Source: Diospyros lotus
Taxonomy: Eukaryota > Streptophyta > Magnoliopsida > Ericales > Ebenaceae
Length of the DNA: 64,000 nt
Assembly (NCBI RefSeq): GCF_014633365.1
Contig: NC_068344.1
Span: 14,895,669-14,959,668, forward strand
Direction of reading: 5' to 3'
Below, piece by piece: positions 1 to 12,213 of the stretch (positions are counted from its first letter, which is position 1; every line of letters starts with the position of its first letter). The notes under the pieces are model-generated. The model did not search any database, was not told where the DNA came from, and worked only from the letters and a program-made list of their open reading frames with translations. The position numbers and the translations under genes were made by a program.

Positions 1-764
1 CCGCGCCCGCGGCTGCTCGCGCGCGGCTGCCTGCTCAAGGCCGCGCGCTCAAGGCCTCGCGCACAGCTGGCTGAGCGCGCGGCTGGCAACACATGGCTGC
101 CTGCGTAAGGCCGCGACCGTGTGCCCGGTTGCCAACATGCGGACGCCCGTGCACACCCTTGTGCGCGACCCCCCGCACACGCAATCACTTCGCACCCGGC
201 CCCGTGCACGGCCCCTCGCGCTCTTTTTTCCATGCTCACAGATACCCTCGAGTGAGGGTCACCCAGGGATCCACACTCGCCTCCGTGGGCCTCCTATTCT
301 TACTCCACCGCCTCCAAGAAAGTCGGCCTAAGGCTATTCCGGCGAGACTCGGTCAAAGCCCCTCCGAGATACTTGCCTCAAAACTCGGAACACGCGACAC
401 ATGGATGCCCCTCTTGTTGCTATAAATAGGAGGTCACTTTCTCTCATTCGGTATGCAATCTCTGACTCTCGCATTTACTCTCTTACTTTCGAATACTCAA
501 TTTCTACGGTGATCTAACTTAGGCATCGGAGGGTCTGCGCGGGGACTTTCGCCCGCACTCCTAACCGATTCTTTCTCTAATTGGTCATCCATCACTCGGA
601 AACACCTCCGGAGACTCATTCATCGCTCGAAAACGCCCTACGAGACTCATCCATCGCTCAGAAATGCCCTACGAGACTCACTCATCGCTCAAATACGCCA
701 TACGAGGGTCATCCATCGGTGGTTTCCCATTTTATAAATTTATTGTTGTAATCGTGTAACAACA
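1..764 (+). repeat. 5' LTR of the Tat element (3' part)
   Basis: Matches 13667-14430. Contains a TATA box (TATAAATAGG, 421-430), the expected start of R a little downstream, and a run of about 30-bp tandem units near 590-715 built on 'ACTCATCCATCGCTC..ACGCCCTACGAG'. Ends ...GTAACAACA directly before the primer-binding site. About 300 bp of its start lie outside the window. Confidence 0.9.
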
Positions 765-766
765 AT

Positions 767-781
767 TGGCGCCGTCTGTGG
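767..781 (+). other. Primer-binding site of the Tat element
   Basis: TGGCGCCGTCTGTGG begins two bases after the LTR end at 764. This motif is common after LTRs of plant Ty3/gypsy elements. The same motif recurs at about 16649 after an unrelated 5S-bearing LTR. The cognate tRNA was not determined. Confidence 0.75.
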
Positions 782-819
782 AAAACGCAAACAAAAAGCT
801 GCAACACTCTTCCCTTATC

Positions 820-1546
820 ATGGCTCAAACTCGAAGCAATCGCCAGACCCTCTCCCATGGGGCCCAATCGCCTCGACGAGAAACCCTCCCTCGAGCGAAA
901 GATCAGCATCAGTCTACTCACGATGGCCCGTTACCCCTCATCCATGGGGGCCATCCGCCCCTCACCCATGAGGGACAGCCTCCCCTCACCCATGGTGGCC
1001 AACCGTCCCTCACCCATCAATCCCCTCGTAAGGGTCACCCATCCCTCACACACCAACAGCCGCCCCTTCTAGAGCCCTCTCACCCACTGGGGGCCCAACT
1101 TCAGGTGCCTCCTCTTACTACCCCACATATTCTCTCGGGACCCTACTCAGGTATGCAGATCCCATCCGTCGTACCTTGGGCTAAGTACGAGGCCCTGCAA
1201 CAGCAACACGCTGAAGGAATACAACTCTGAGGGAAATGGCTGGTATTTTGCAAAGTTTGGTCCCCCACGGGACAATCCCAGCTGCATTGAGAAAGTTCAT
1301 CCTAGAAATAGTTCCATCTCACAGGGCTCGTCAGGAGGTACCAGGGAACGACTCCTATCGAGACGCAAGCCCGAAACCCACGTTCAACCTGTCCCAACTC
1401 GAAACAATCAACCAAGGTCTCCTTTAAGGGAAGATCACAGCCAAACATCTCCCCCTCGAGGAAATCATGGAGGAACTGACCGTCGAAAGACAGAAAGGCG
1501 AAGCCCACAACGAGGAAGATATTCAGAAACAGTAGCCAGCACTCCG
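820..1546 (+). pseudogene. gag N-terminal region of the Tat element (frameshifted)
   Basis: An ATG at 820 opens a proline-rich segment (MAQTRSNRQ...) that stays open to a TGA at 1228-1230. A further open segment follows in another frame (to 1427), and the main gag-pol frame picks up by about 1450, so at least one indel separates the pieces. Residues encoded by 930-1060 are a tandem repeat built on 'PLTH.G' (DNA unit CCCCTCACCCATG). Such low-complexity N-termini before the gag core are usual in Tat elements. The exact original start is not certain. Confidence 0.6.
925..1060 (+). repeat. Tandem repeat in gag coding region (CCCTCACCCATGG core)
   Basis: At least five imperfect copies of a unit of about 27-30 bp with the core CCCTCACCCATGG, read as Pro-Leu-Thr-His-rich protein. 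The reverse complement of this core (CCATGGGTGAGGG) is the core of the minisatellite at 12779-13100 near the other end of the element. Confidence 0.75.
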
Positions 1547-4500
1547 ATGGAAAGAGGCCAAGATGCCAAACCCATAACCAAGCAAAATGATGGGCCTGAG
1601 GATAACCCTACTGCATTTAGTGCACGAGAGGTCGCCGATATGAAAAAGATGATTGAGCGGGTCCTACAACAGAATAAGTTATTACCTACCTCTGAGGAAC
1701 AATCCAGAGGAAAGCTACCATTCGTGGCCGAAGTAATGGAGAAACCTTTGCTGAGGAAGTTCAAGATGCCTCAAATAAATCCTTATTCAAGAAAGGACGA
1801 CCCGTACGATCATGTGCAAAACTATGAATCTTTAATGATGCTTCATGGATGGGACGACAAGATAATGTGCAGAGCATTTCCTTTAACCCTAACTGGGCAT
1901 GCTCGAGCCTGGTTTAACGGCTTACCCGAGGCATCTATCTCTTCATTCGGGCAGCTAAAAACAGAATTTATCAAAGCGTTCATTATTAACAGTCAAAGAA
2001 AGAAGGATGTGACATATCTGCTTAGCATTCGACAAGGGAATAAAGAGACCCTACGACACTATGTGGACAGATTTCAAAATGCCACACTTGAGATCTGTAA
2101 TTTATTGATTGAAATGGCGGTGTCTGCCATGTTCCAAGGGACACGACTAACTCCTTTGCAAGAATCATTATCCCTGGACCCTCCAAAATCTCTGGCAGAC
2201 CTGTTCGTCAGGGCTAACAGGTACATACTCCATGCGGAGATGATGAGAACGGTAAGGGGAAGTGAAGACGGAGAGAGAAAGAGGAAAGAGCGAGATATTG
2301 AAGAAGGATCAAACCAGCGAAAAGAACGGATCAGGAGGTCGGATACAGTGGGGCCACAATTCCATCATTACACTAGGCTCAATCAACCCCGATCAACTAT
2401 ATTGGCGGCAGTAGAGGGGTCTGGTCTCCTCCAGCTTCCGAAAAAGGCAGATCGCCCCATGGGGAGAAATCAAGAAGAGTACTGCAGGTATCACCGAACT
2501 CGGGGACACTCTACTGATCAGTGTAGGGAGCTAAAAAATCAGATCGAAGCACTCATTCGTGAAGGACACTTGCAAAGATATGTAAGGACTGAAGGTAGAA
2601 ATGACAGAGACCGTCAAAGAAGGGAAGAAAGACCCGATGGTCAAGATAGACGAAATTTACGGCAGAATGAAGGGATAAGGGATGACAGAATGGTGCCCCC
2701 CCCTGACAATGAGCCAACTCATCAAGCTATTCAGGTTATCTCTGGGGGCGAGACTTTAGCTGGGAATACTTCTTCTTCTCGAAAGGCCTATGCCCGTCAG
2801 GCCTACCAAGTCAATTCCGTGATGGAGGTGAGAGAGGACAAGGAGCCAATCACGTTCACCCCTGCTGATAAAGGTGATATAATACTTCCACATGACGATC
2901 CAATGGTAATTTCTGCAGTTATCGCCAAACACCCCATCAGTAGTATTTTGGTGGATAGTGGCAGCTCTGTTAATCTAATCTATTGGAATTATTTCGAACA
3001 AATGCACATATCCCAAGACCGGTTCAGAAAAGTGTCCTCTCCCCAGTACAGCTTCACTGGAGAACCTGTCTCGGTAGCAGGATCTGTTCAACTACCTGTC
3101 ACATTGGGCGCCGACCCTCAAAGTGTGACTCGACAGGCGAATTTCATGGTGGTCAAAGCCCCTTCTGCAGCATACAACATGATTTTAGGCCGACCGCTCC
3201 TCAATGATATGAGGGTTGTAGTGTCCTCTTGCTACTTATTAATGAAATTCCCCACGCTCTCAGGAGTAGGGCAAGTTCTTGGAGATCAGAAGAAGGCAAG
3301 ATCCTGTTATGTATCGTCCACAAAAGGAAAAAGAGCAGAAGAGACTTTATCTATCGCTGAAAAAGCCATACACAAATCCCTGGAAGAAGAGACTGCTCGC
3401 AAGCCCCAACCAGTGGAAGAGTTAGAAGCAGTGCGCTTAAGTGACACAGATCCCGAGAAGTTGGTGTATGTGGGCACGAAGCTTCCGAAACCAGTAAAAG
3501 AGGAAATCATAGGGTGCCTTAGAGAAAATTTGGATGTCTTTGCTTGGACACCAAGGGATATGCCAGGGATTAGTCCAGACGTGATATGTCACCATTTGAA
3601 CGTGAATCCTCAGTTCAAGCCTGTTCGACAAAAAAAAAAAAAGAATATCGCCCCTGATAGACTACCGGCGTTAGAAGAAGAAATTGATAAGCTACTAAAG
3701 GCAGGTTTCATTCGAGAGGTGTTATATCCAGAGTGGTTGGCCAATGTGGTTATGGTTAAAAAACCCAACGGAAAATGGAACGTGTGTATAGACTTCACTG
3801 GCCTTAACAAGGCGTGTCCTAAAGATTCCTACCCATTACCTCGGATTGATCATCTGGTGGATGAAACATCTGGGTATCATCTATTGAGCTTCTTAGAAGC
3901 CTTTTCAGGGTATCATCAGATAATGATGTATCCTCCAAATCAGGAGAAAACATCATTCATTACAGAAAAAGGGACATATTGTTACCAAGTTATGCCATTC
4001 GGGCTCAAGAACGCGGGGGCCACTTATCAACGCATGGTGAATAAAGTCTTTAAGGAATTATTGGGTGACACAATGGAAGCATATGTCGATGCTATGATCG
4101 TGAAAAGTCGGGAGAAGGAATCGTATGTTAAAAAGCTGGCACGAGTGCTTGAAGTCTTTAGGCAATACAAAATGCACCTAAACCCAGCAAAATGTGCATT
4201 TGGAGTTCAGTCTGGAAAATTCTTAGGGTATATGATCACACAAAGGGGCATCAAGGTGAACCCCGAAAAGATTCAAGCGATACTGGATATGGAACCCCCA
4301 ACATCAATTAAGGAGGTGCAGCGGCTGACAGGTCGAATGGCGGCTCTTGGGCGTTTCCTCTCCAAATCGGCCGAAAGGGAACTCCCGTTTCTTCAGACAT
4401 TAAGGACAGGGAAAAAGTTTGAGTGGACGGAGCAATGCCAAAAGTCATTTGAGGCATTAAAAGAGTACTTGAAGGAAGTCGCTTTATTGACTCAACCTGA

Positions 4501-5134
4501 AACTGGGGAAATGTTATATCTGTACTTGGGTGTAAGTGACAAAGCAGTAAGTGCAATACTGATTAAAAAGGAAGGACAGGTGGATCGACTAGTGTACTAC
4601 GTCAGTAAGGTTCTACAAGGGCCAGAAACGCGTTATCCCTTCACAGAAAAGGTGGCACTGGCCCTATTGAACACCTCTAGAAAGTTGAGGCCATATTTCC
4701 AAGCTCACTCCATTAGCGTACTGACAGACCAACCATTACGGAGCATTTTACAAAAGCCTGAGTGTTCCGGTCGTCTCACCAAATGGTCCATTGAGTTGAG
4801 TGAGTATGACATACAATATCATCCTAGGCAGGCTATAAAAGGGCAAGCATTGGCGAACTTTATTGTCGAATGTACACCCTCTAAGGAAGCCAAGGAAAAA
4901 AGCATAACAGAGTGGTTACTGTTTGTTGATGGGGCTGCCAGTTCCCAAGGGAGTGGAGCGGGAATAGTGCTTATCCCACCAGAAGGAGAATCCCTTGAAT
5001 ACTCTCTAAGATTCGCTTTTCCAAGCTCGAATAATGTGGCCGATTATGAGGCACTAATCGCCGGTCTGAGGTTAGCCCGAAAACTTGAGGTAGCACAATT
5101 GATAGCCCACAGTGATTCTCAACTGATCGTTTAG
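1547..5134 (+). pseudogene. Tat gag-pol: gag, protease, RT, RNase H and truncated second RNase H
   Basis: 1195 codons are open. By approximate residue: gag core 85-185 (ARAWFNGLPE), a CCHC-like knuckle with a tyrosine (CRYH..GH..DQC, 311-325), aspartic protease 464-477 (VDSGSS), reverse transcriptase about 715-900, gypsy-type RNase H about 955-1100 (ending in QALANFIVE), then an archaeal-type RNase H from 1123 (LLFVDGAASS). The product would package, process and reverse-transcribe the element's RNA. The RT active site reads YVDA instead of YVDD (codon 4091-4093), which removes a catalytic aspartate. A TAG at 5132-5134 cuts the second RNase H after SDSQLIV. The codon at 1547 is just the first ATG in this frame; gag probably began upstream. 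Confidence 0.9.
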
Positions 5135-6638
5135 CAATACTACGGGCAGTACGAGACTAGAGAGCCGGCCATGGGACAGTATCTCCAGAAAGTCAGGGCA
5201 CTTGCACAGTTGTTCGAAAGTTTCCGGCTAGTATAGATCAACAGATCCCTTAATGGCCATGTAGACGCTTTATCCAAATTAGCATCCACTAAAGAAACTA
5301 CTAGGAGAACAGTGTATGTGGAAGTCCTTCAATAACCAAGTATAGAAGAACCTGAAGTAGCATGTATTGAGAATAGTAACGACTGGAGAACCCCTTTTTA
5401 CAAATATTTAACAACGGGAGAATTACCGACAGACCCAAAAGAGGCTAAGAAAATTAAACTTAGAGGAGCTCGTTTCACAATAATAGATGGGATGCTATAT
5501 AAGTGATCGCACACTACGCCACTCCTCAAATGCTTAGGCCCTCGGGAAACCAATTATGCTTTAACTGAGGTTCACAGTGGAGTATGCGGTGAGCATCTGG
5601 GAGGAAGGGCCCTCGCGGCCAAAATCCTAAGGGCAGGCTTTTTCTGGCCCACATTACAACATGATGCTCAAGCAAAGGTCAAAGAGTGTGATAAATGTTA
5701 GAGGCACGCCCCGATTCATTCTGCTCCAATATCGCAACTACAACCCACATTCCAGCCCATTCCCTTCGCTCAATAGGGCTTGGATATTCTCGGCCCATTT
5801 CCGCAAGCTACAGGGCAAAGGAAATTCCTTTTGGTGGCAACGGATTATTTTACCAAGTGGATTGAAGCCGAAGCCCTAGCCACCATCAGTGTGAGGAAAG
5901 TAAAGGCCATGGTATGGAAAGACATTGTATGTCGATTTGGAATCCCACGAATCATTAACACCGATCATGGAAAGCAGTTTGACTGTGATTCTTTCCGAAA
6001 TTTTTGCAAAGGCTTGGACATTCAGCTAAGGATTTCTTCAGTAGCATATCCCCAAGCTAACGGACAAGCAGAAGTCAGCAACAGAACAATCTTACATGGT
6101 TTGAAAACTCGGCTAGAAGGCGCAAAGGGAGCATGGGTGGATGAATTACCTACCGTCTTGTGGGCCTACCGAACAACCAGTCGGGTCTCAACGGGTGAAA
6201 CGCCATTTAACCTGGTGTACGGAACAGAAGCTTTGATTCCTGTGGAAATCTCGTGCAGGTCACCCCGATTGGATGCTTTTGATAAATGTGACGGTTCGGA
6301 AAACTCTGATTCATTAAAAGAGTCTTGATCTCATCGAGGAACAGAGAGACAGGGCGGCGGTACGAATCGCTGCCTATCATAAAAGGGTTGCCAACTATTA
6401 CAACTCTCGTGTAAGGAGCCGACCTCTCAAGAAGGGAGATTTGATCCTCAGAAAATTAGCCATCACTAATGCACTCCGAGAGGATGAAAAATTTCGAGCA
6501 AATTGGGAAGGGCCGTACTGCATCCAAGAAATGATAGGTCCTAGTACCTGTATCCTCCAAATGCTCCAGGGTGAAACCATGGGTAAGACTTGGAGCACAA
6601 ACCACCTGAAATTGTACTCCCCTTCGGACATGTAACGC
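5135..6638 (+). pseudogene. Tat pol remainder: integrase, broken by stops
   Basis: Continues the preceding frame. In-frame stops follow at 5234, 5333, 5504, 5699 and 5774. The integrase is recognisable: zinc-binding HHCC region about 5570-5700, catalytic core with LDILGPF, NTDHGKQF and NGQAEV carrying the three acidic residues D, D, E (about 5780-6080), and a C-terminal region ending LKLYSPSDM before a TAA. A frameshift near 6310-6330 moves the last 300 bases (clear again from 6441) to another frame. The DDE triad itself is intact although the gene is dead. Confidence 0.85.
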
Positions 6639-7370
6639 AATAATAATATGAACCCGAAGAGGGACCGTGGATGTAGGCATATTTTGCCGAACCACGTAAA
6701 ATGCTTGTGTTTTCCCTTTCTTCATTATTCAAGGCAAATGAAAGAGAACGACCTGCTATGGGTCCCTTCTCGCACAAAAAAAAAAAAAAAGAGGAAAGAT
6801 AATAATAAAGCCTTTTTTTGCTTCCCCGCAGAGTAGTAAGGCAAGTCTTGCCCGGAAGTGAAAAAATCAAATGGCATTAGCAAGCAAATTAATGTCCCGC
6901 TAGTAGGATATTCTACTAAGCCCGATAATAATGCAAAAGGCCCTGCCACATAATACGCTATGAGAAAAGCACGGCTCAATAGGCCCGACGACTGTGATAG
7001 CCGTCCTGCCTTAAAGCCAAGTGGCCCGGTCTAGCGAAGTGACAAATATGTCCACCACAACCCCTCAACATTGAAATCAAAAGGTTATCCCGCTAGCCTA
7101 CTTAATTGGCCTGGCTCGATAACAGGAACAAGGAATTGCCAAAGGACCACTATGAGCTGAAAAGCCCATAGTCCACCTTGTGGCATGAAGAGTCTAAAAC
7201 CCTAAGGTCGGAACCAGACTTTCGATGGGAGATAATAGTAAAAAATCAGCAAGCTGTAACTACTGTTTAAGAAAAAAGACAAATCTTATTTAAGCAAATA
7301 AAAGCAACTACACTCAAGAAAAGAAAAAAAAAAAAAAAAACTACTGTACTAAAAGGGGGAAAAATCTCCT
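6639..7370. other. Tat 3' spacer without a gene
   Basis: Between the end of integrase and the last exon of the antisense gene. Contains A-runs at 6776-6790 and 7322-7340 but no coding sequence I can support. Confidence 0.6.
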
Positions 7371-8207
7371 TCAAGTCCGCTTCCTACTGCCAGAGCTAGG
7401 AGCACTGCTACTAGGGGCGGATGGGGGGTCACCTTCCTCCAAGCTCGAAGTTGGGATAACAATATCAGCCGGGACAACTGTATCATCAGTCGAAGGGAGG
7501 GCGTCAGTCATCTCCACTTCCGCTGAGGCAAAGGCGTACGGCTCCCATGGGCCCGACAAGTTCTCCAGATCATCAGCTAAGTTGGCATTCAAATAAGTCT
7601 TAGGGCTCGTGGGGTTAGGATCATTATATCTTCGCCAGTCGGGGACGTTAGACTCCTCTACCTCATCCGTATAAACCAGCTCAGGAAACTGTTCTCCTGG
7701 GCGTTTGGATTCCAGGTGTGAGCGTGCAAGATAGAATCCATACTTGGTAAAGCAACCCCCATAACGGATCTTCCTTTCTTGGAAATCCGACGATAGACGA
7801 TATTCTTTCACAGCCTCCTTCCATGCCACTGAAATCTCTTCATTTCTTCGATCCTTGAGCGACCTATTTTGTTTCCTTTGACGAGCAACGTCATCTACCC
7901 TCAAGGAATGCTCTTGCAGCAAATTCTCATGAGCATTCCGGGCTTCTACGAGTTCCCTCGTCAGCGATTCTTTATTCTTCCGGAGCTCCTCTAACTCCCC
8001 CTTCATGCCCGAAGACTCACCGCGAGCCTCCGTCAACTTGGACCGCATGTCTTCTCCCTCTCGAGTCAACTTCCTGATATCGGCGTGTAGCGAGCGTTCG
8101 TGATCCCGCCACTTTACCATATTCTCTCTCGCCTCCGCCTTCTCTTGTTCTGCCTGGTGATGATAGGCTCTCCCGATGGCGTTGGATATCACCAACCCTT
8201 GGACCCC
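7371..8207 (-). pseudogene. Antisense gene last exon: coiled-coil protein
   Basis: 279 codons from acceptor CGCCTAG to a stop at 7371-7373. Residues encoded by about 8150-7820 form a long charged coiled coil (EKAEARENMVKW, RKLTREGEDMRSKL, ELEELRKNKESL). The C-terminal part holds WKEAVKEYRLSSDFQ, GFYLARSHLE and an acidic, serine-rich tail. Such a 'coiled coil plus FQ..KIRYGG' tail occurs in proteins of plant gypsy-derived genes. It would be expressed only from a minus-strand promoter near 12.8-13.3 kb. Confidence 0.65.
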
Positions 8208-8570
8208 CTAGGCGCAAACAACGCATTAGAAGACTAACAACCAAGTCACCTAACAAGCACGACATGCAGGCAAAACAAAGATAACTTACCTCAATAATCT
8301 TCTGCTCAGGAGAGTTAGCAACGCTAGGCCAAATGCCGAAAAAATTTTGCTCATCCTGAGGGAGCACAGTAGTGTATATCATCCTGGGTCTCTTATAGAG
8401 TCTGTTTCGATTAGCCCAGGCTGCACAGTGAAATGGTCGCCCCTCACCCGGGTGCTGTTGAGAATTGGCACGGGATTTCGCCTAGGCTCAGCAATGGGAG
8501 GAAGAATTGGTCGAAAATCTGGGAGCTCGGCTTTCAACTTCCACCGGTCCCTGCGAAAGAGAACAAAAGA

Positions 8571-8974
8571 TTAACGACTCTCCTCCCTGATTCGGTCAAG
8601 CTCACCGCTAAAAGAAGAACGAGAGCTGCCAACCCCCTTTCTTCGCGAGCCAGACACGTCAGTGGGATTTGGTTCCACAAGAGCGCCTTCGAGGGACGGT
8701 GGGTCTAACATAGATACATCCGACGTGGGGGCCAAGGTCTCAGGGCAAGGAAGACTGGATGAGGTACCTGCTTCAGATCTTTTCATTTTCAAGCGCCGTC
8801 GAGATGAGTTAGGAACTGGAGGAGGAAGATGGCTGGGATCAGGTACGCCAAATGAGAGCCCCTGTAGCAAGCCTGGAGGCGCTTGAGGAGGAGGCTGTGG
8901 GTCTTGCCCGCCGGACTGTCGTGAATCCCTACCACAACGTCTGAGCATCTGTTCCTTGAATATATTCATATCGT
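8571..8974 (-). pseudogene. Antisense gene exon, Pro/Ser-rich segment
   Basis: Begins after TTTGCAG and reads DDMNIFKEQML, then proline-rich (PQPPPQAPPG) and serine-rich stretches. A GTGAGC near 8616 is a possible donor, but its phase does not match the next exon in an obvious way, so the 3' limit of this exon is uncertain. No known domain recognised. Confidence 0.5.
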
Positions 8975-9056
8975 CTGCAAAGCAAGGGATGAAAAGCAAG
9001 AGTCAGCCGCATAAATTAATATTTAAAAGGCAATCTCTACGATTCTGAGAGTCTAC

Positions 9057-9432
9057 CCTCAGAGGAAGAACAACCAGGAAAGACCATACTCCCTAGGGAA
9101 TTCCCCCCTTCTTCTTCTTCTTCCTCGGGGCCCTCATCCTCTTCCTCGCTGCCCTCTTCCTCCTCAACTTGCAAGGTGTCCTTGGGCATGGCCGATGAAG
9201 GCACAAAAGCAAGGGTGGAGGACCCGGGCATGTCTTCTAGCCGAATGCCCCACCCCGCAATGGCAATATTTTCTGAGGTAAGCAGGTCGGGCAGATTACA
9301 AGTGCCAAGGGCACATAATCTCTCAATTAATCGGCGATAGACAGCCCGGGAAATCCCGATATCATCGAGCTTTTCCAACCAAAAGTCCCGCTCGTTATCC
9401 CAACACCAACGAACCGGCGCTTTCCAGCTAGA
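9057..9432 (-). pseudogene. Antisense gene exon, acidic segment
   Basis: Reads in frame from the solo-LTR junction. It has an aromatic/charged start (SWKAPVRWCWDNERDFW) and then a run of glutamates (about 15 Glu in 25 residues, encoded at 9100-9170) before a GT donor at 9056-9055. The acidic stretch gives the CTTCTTC-rich plus strand. The solo LTR inserted precisely at its upstream edge. Confidence 0.65.
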
Positions 9433-9437
9433 AGGAG

Positions 9438-12213
9438 TGTAATACCCGGTATTACATGGTATTGAAAATAAATAAATTTTGGATTATTTTGAAAGGATCC
9501 CGGGTGGCCCGGGAAGCCCAAGAGTAAATTTTGAGTAATTAATTAATAAAAATTACCGAATGGGCGGCTGGGAGTGCCTCGGGACTTGGATGTCCAGGGA
9601 AGAGGACAAGAGATTGACGAGCGTCTCAAGATGAGGATAGTGACGCTGGAAGCGGTCCGATCGAGAATAATTTTTGAAATAAACTCTATATAAGCCCGAG
9701 CGGGTGCCAATACCGAATAGTCGGAGGGGACCTCCTGGAAGCTGCAGGGACCCTAGGGGTGGTCCGATTTTGCGAGCAAGGCAACCCTTAAGTATTTTTG
9801 GGTCAAATTAAGGTCCCGTGCAGGCGTAGGGACGAAATTGGCTTTATCGAGTAAAAATCAAATTATTAATTTTGGAGAATTAATGTTTTAGTGGCTTGTG
9901 GGAAATTAATTAAAATCATGGGAGGGTTCAAGTGTAATTATAAAATCCCCCAAGTGCAATTATTAATTTCTAAAGTGGAATTATGAGATTTTGGAGGGTT
10001 TATATGTAATTAGTGTATAATATATATGTATGTTTCTTCCGCGTGAGAGGAAGCTTCAAGGAAGCTTCCTATGTTAATATCTCTGCCATTTGAAATGGCC
10101 GAGAGAAGCCAGAGAGCGAGAGATAGAGGGAGTGAGCAGAGAGAGCAAATGAGAGTGAAAGATCGCGTGAGAGTGCAGAGCCGAGGCATCGTGAGATCAG
10201 CCAAGAGAGATCGAGCGGTTGAGAGTGAGATCGAGAGAGTGAGGGGAGGCTGATTGCTGTGGCGGAGAAGACAGCGACCATGGCTGGTTACAGAGGCTTG
10301 AGGAGGCGGTGTTGATGGTGGTCTAGCAAGCATCGATGGCAAGCGGGGATGCTCAGAGGTAGCCGGCGAGGTCTCGACCATCAGCAATAGGAGGCCATTG
10401 GGTCTATGAGATGGCTAGAACAAGATGGAGCGGTCGGTTGCAGCGGCCATGGCAGTAGCGGGTAGAGCTGGAGCAGCCGCAAGGGGCTGGTGGCGACCAT
10501 GGCAGTGGTCGACGGGGCCGATGGAGGCTGTTGTAGCTGCTTGCTAGACCGAAGGCGACCCTGGATTGTCGAACAACAAGCTCCCCAGGCGTAGCCATGG
10601 CAGCCGATTGCGTGCAGGGGAAGCTGGTTCGACGCTACTGAAGCGGTGGCTTGCGGCGGCGACCGATTGGTGTAGCACGATCGGTGATGGCGACGCGGGA
10701 AGCAGTTGTCGGAGAAGCCAATGGTGGTGGCTGGCCACCATACGCAGGCGCGACATTAGGAGCGCGCGGGAGAGGAAGCTGGAAGATGATGAATAGGGGA
10801 AGGGAAAAATAAAAAGAAAAAGAGAAAAAAAAAAAGAAAATAAGAAAAGAAATAAAAAGAAAATATGGAAAATTGGGAAAAATAGCTGAAAAATTCCAGA
10901 AAAATGAGGGAAAGTTCTGAAAATTAGTTTGGGGCTTGAAAAGCTTGTCGGAAGCTCAAAAATGGAATTTTGGGCGCGAGCGGCGGCTCGGGAGGCAACG
11001 TCGGCGTAGGCGTTTCCGAATTTCTCTCCAAATGAGTCGAGGTAAATTAATATTTTCTTCCCCAATTAATTGCATTAAGCGAGTTAATGTAAAATAGTTA
11101 TTTGTGGGATTAAACCCTGTGCCGGGGTTGTTTAGAAAATTGTTGATGGATGGTTTTGATGGTGTGTGTGGCGAAGTTGAGGGCATTGGTTTAATGCCGG
11201 ATGTTGATAGAGTTGGGGTTTTGTGTGTTTTGCCTCTAGGTTCGACCGGGAAGCCAGTGATCCTAGAGGAACTTGCGGTTCAGGCTGAAGTTCGTGCCGA
11301 GGCAGAGAAGAGGCTTCGAGCCAGGTAAGGGACGGCCCCATGTGGAGGTGGCCTTGCAAGTTGGTAAATATGCTTGATAATGTTTTTATGTTGCACTGGC
11401 ATGTAGTGGTTATATCTTGTGTGATGCAAGAACTAGTGGACCTGTGGCCATAAGGAGGACTAGTGGTGGGGGCTGATAGGTTGATGCCTCAAACCTTAGT
11501 GGGTTGTGAGGATGTGTGAGCCTAGCCTCATTTGCATGCATTTGACATACATAAACATGATTATATTCATATTTACATGCATTGCACCCTTACTGAGTCT
11601 TTATGACTCATGAGGTTTTACCTCATGTGTAGATATTGCAAGTCCAGAGACAAGCAGGGATGGCGCAGGGAGGCCGTTATGGCAACTAGCTGAGTTGCCC
11701 GAGTTATGTATTTTTAATATTGCTTGTATATAGCCAGGGGGGCGTGGTGTATGTATACCCTTGTGAGTAAATGTCTGTGTTATTGAGCTTAAATGTATTT
11801 AATTGTTGTAATCATCATAGTGTGATAGATGATTATGAGATTGCTTGTTGAATGTGGCATAGTCGGTAAAGCCAAGTTTCGGACCGAGTCAGGATCAGCA
11901 AGGTATGTTCTCATAAATCCCCAATACTCAACGAAGTGTTTGTATGCTAGCTAGTGCCTGGGTCACCTCTGGCTTGCTATGGGGCGAGTCGAAGAGAGGT
12001 GAAGCTCACTCGGGTTTCGGGTCTCAGTCCGCTGTGTTTTCTTGATTGAGTTGGGACCGATTCCTGAGTGGAGCGAAGGGAAGGACGAAGCCTAGTTCCC
12101 ACCTAGGGCGTTTCTTTTGAAACATAGTCCAACCCTTCAGTTGTGGTTTGATAGGTGAGTAATCTGGTCGATTATTTACCAGTGGCGCTCGTAAGTGGGA
12201 GCGGGTCGTTACA
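9438..12213 (+). mobile_element. Solo LTR, Del/Tekay-like (2776 bp), TSD AGGAG
   Basis: Starts TGTAATACCCGG, ends GGTCGTTACA, and is flanked on both sides by AGGAG (9433-9437 and 12214-12218). Without it and one AGGAG the antisense exon of the Tat element reads through in frame, which fixes both ends to the base. A TATA box (CTATATAAGCCC, about 9688) and the order of conserved LTR blocks suggest plus orientation. It contains a purine-rich tract (10795-10870) and no coding region. A single LTR with a TSD implies loss of the interior by recombination between LTRs. Confidence 0.92.

Noticed and set aside
10071..11328. Possible genes inside 9438-12213 (ORFs of 60-173 codons on both strands)
   Set aside because: They lie within a solo LTR, have low-complexity composition (GAGA-rich, polypurine tract) and match no family.
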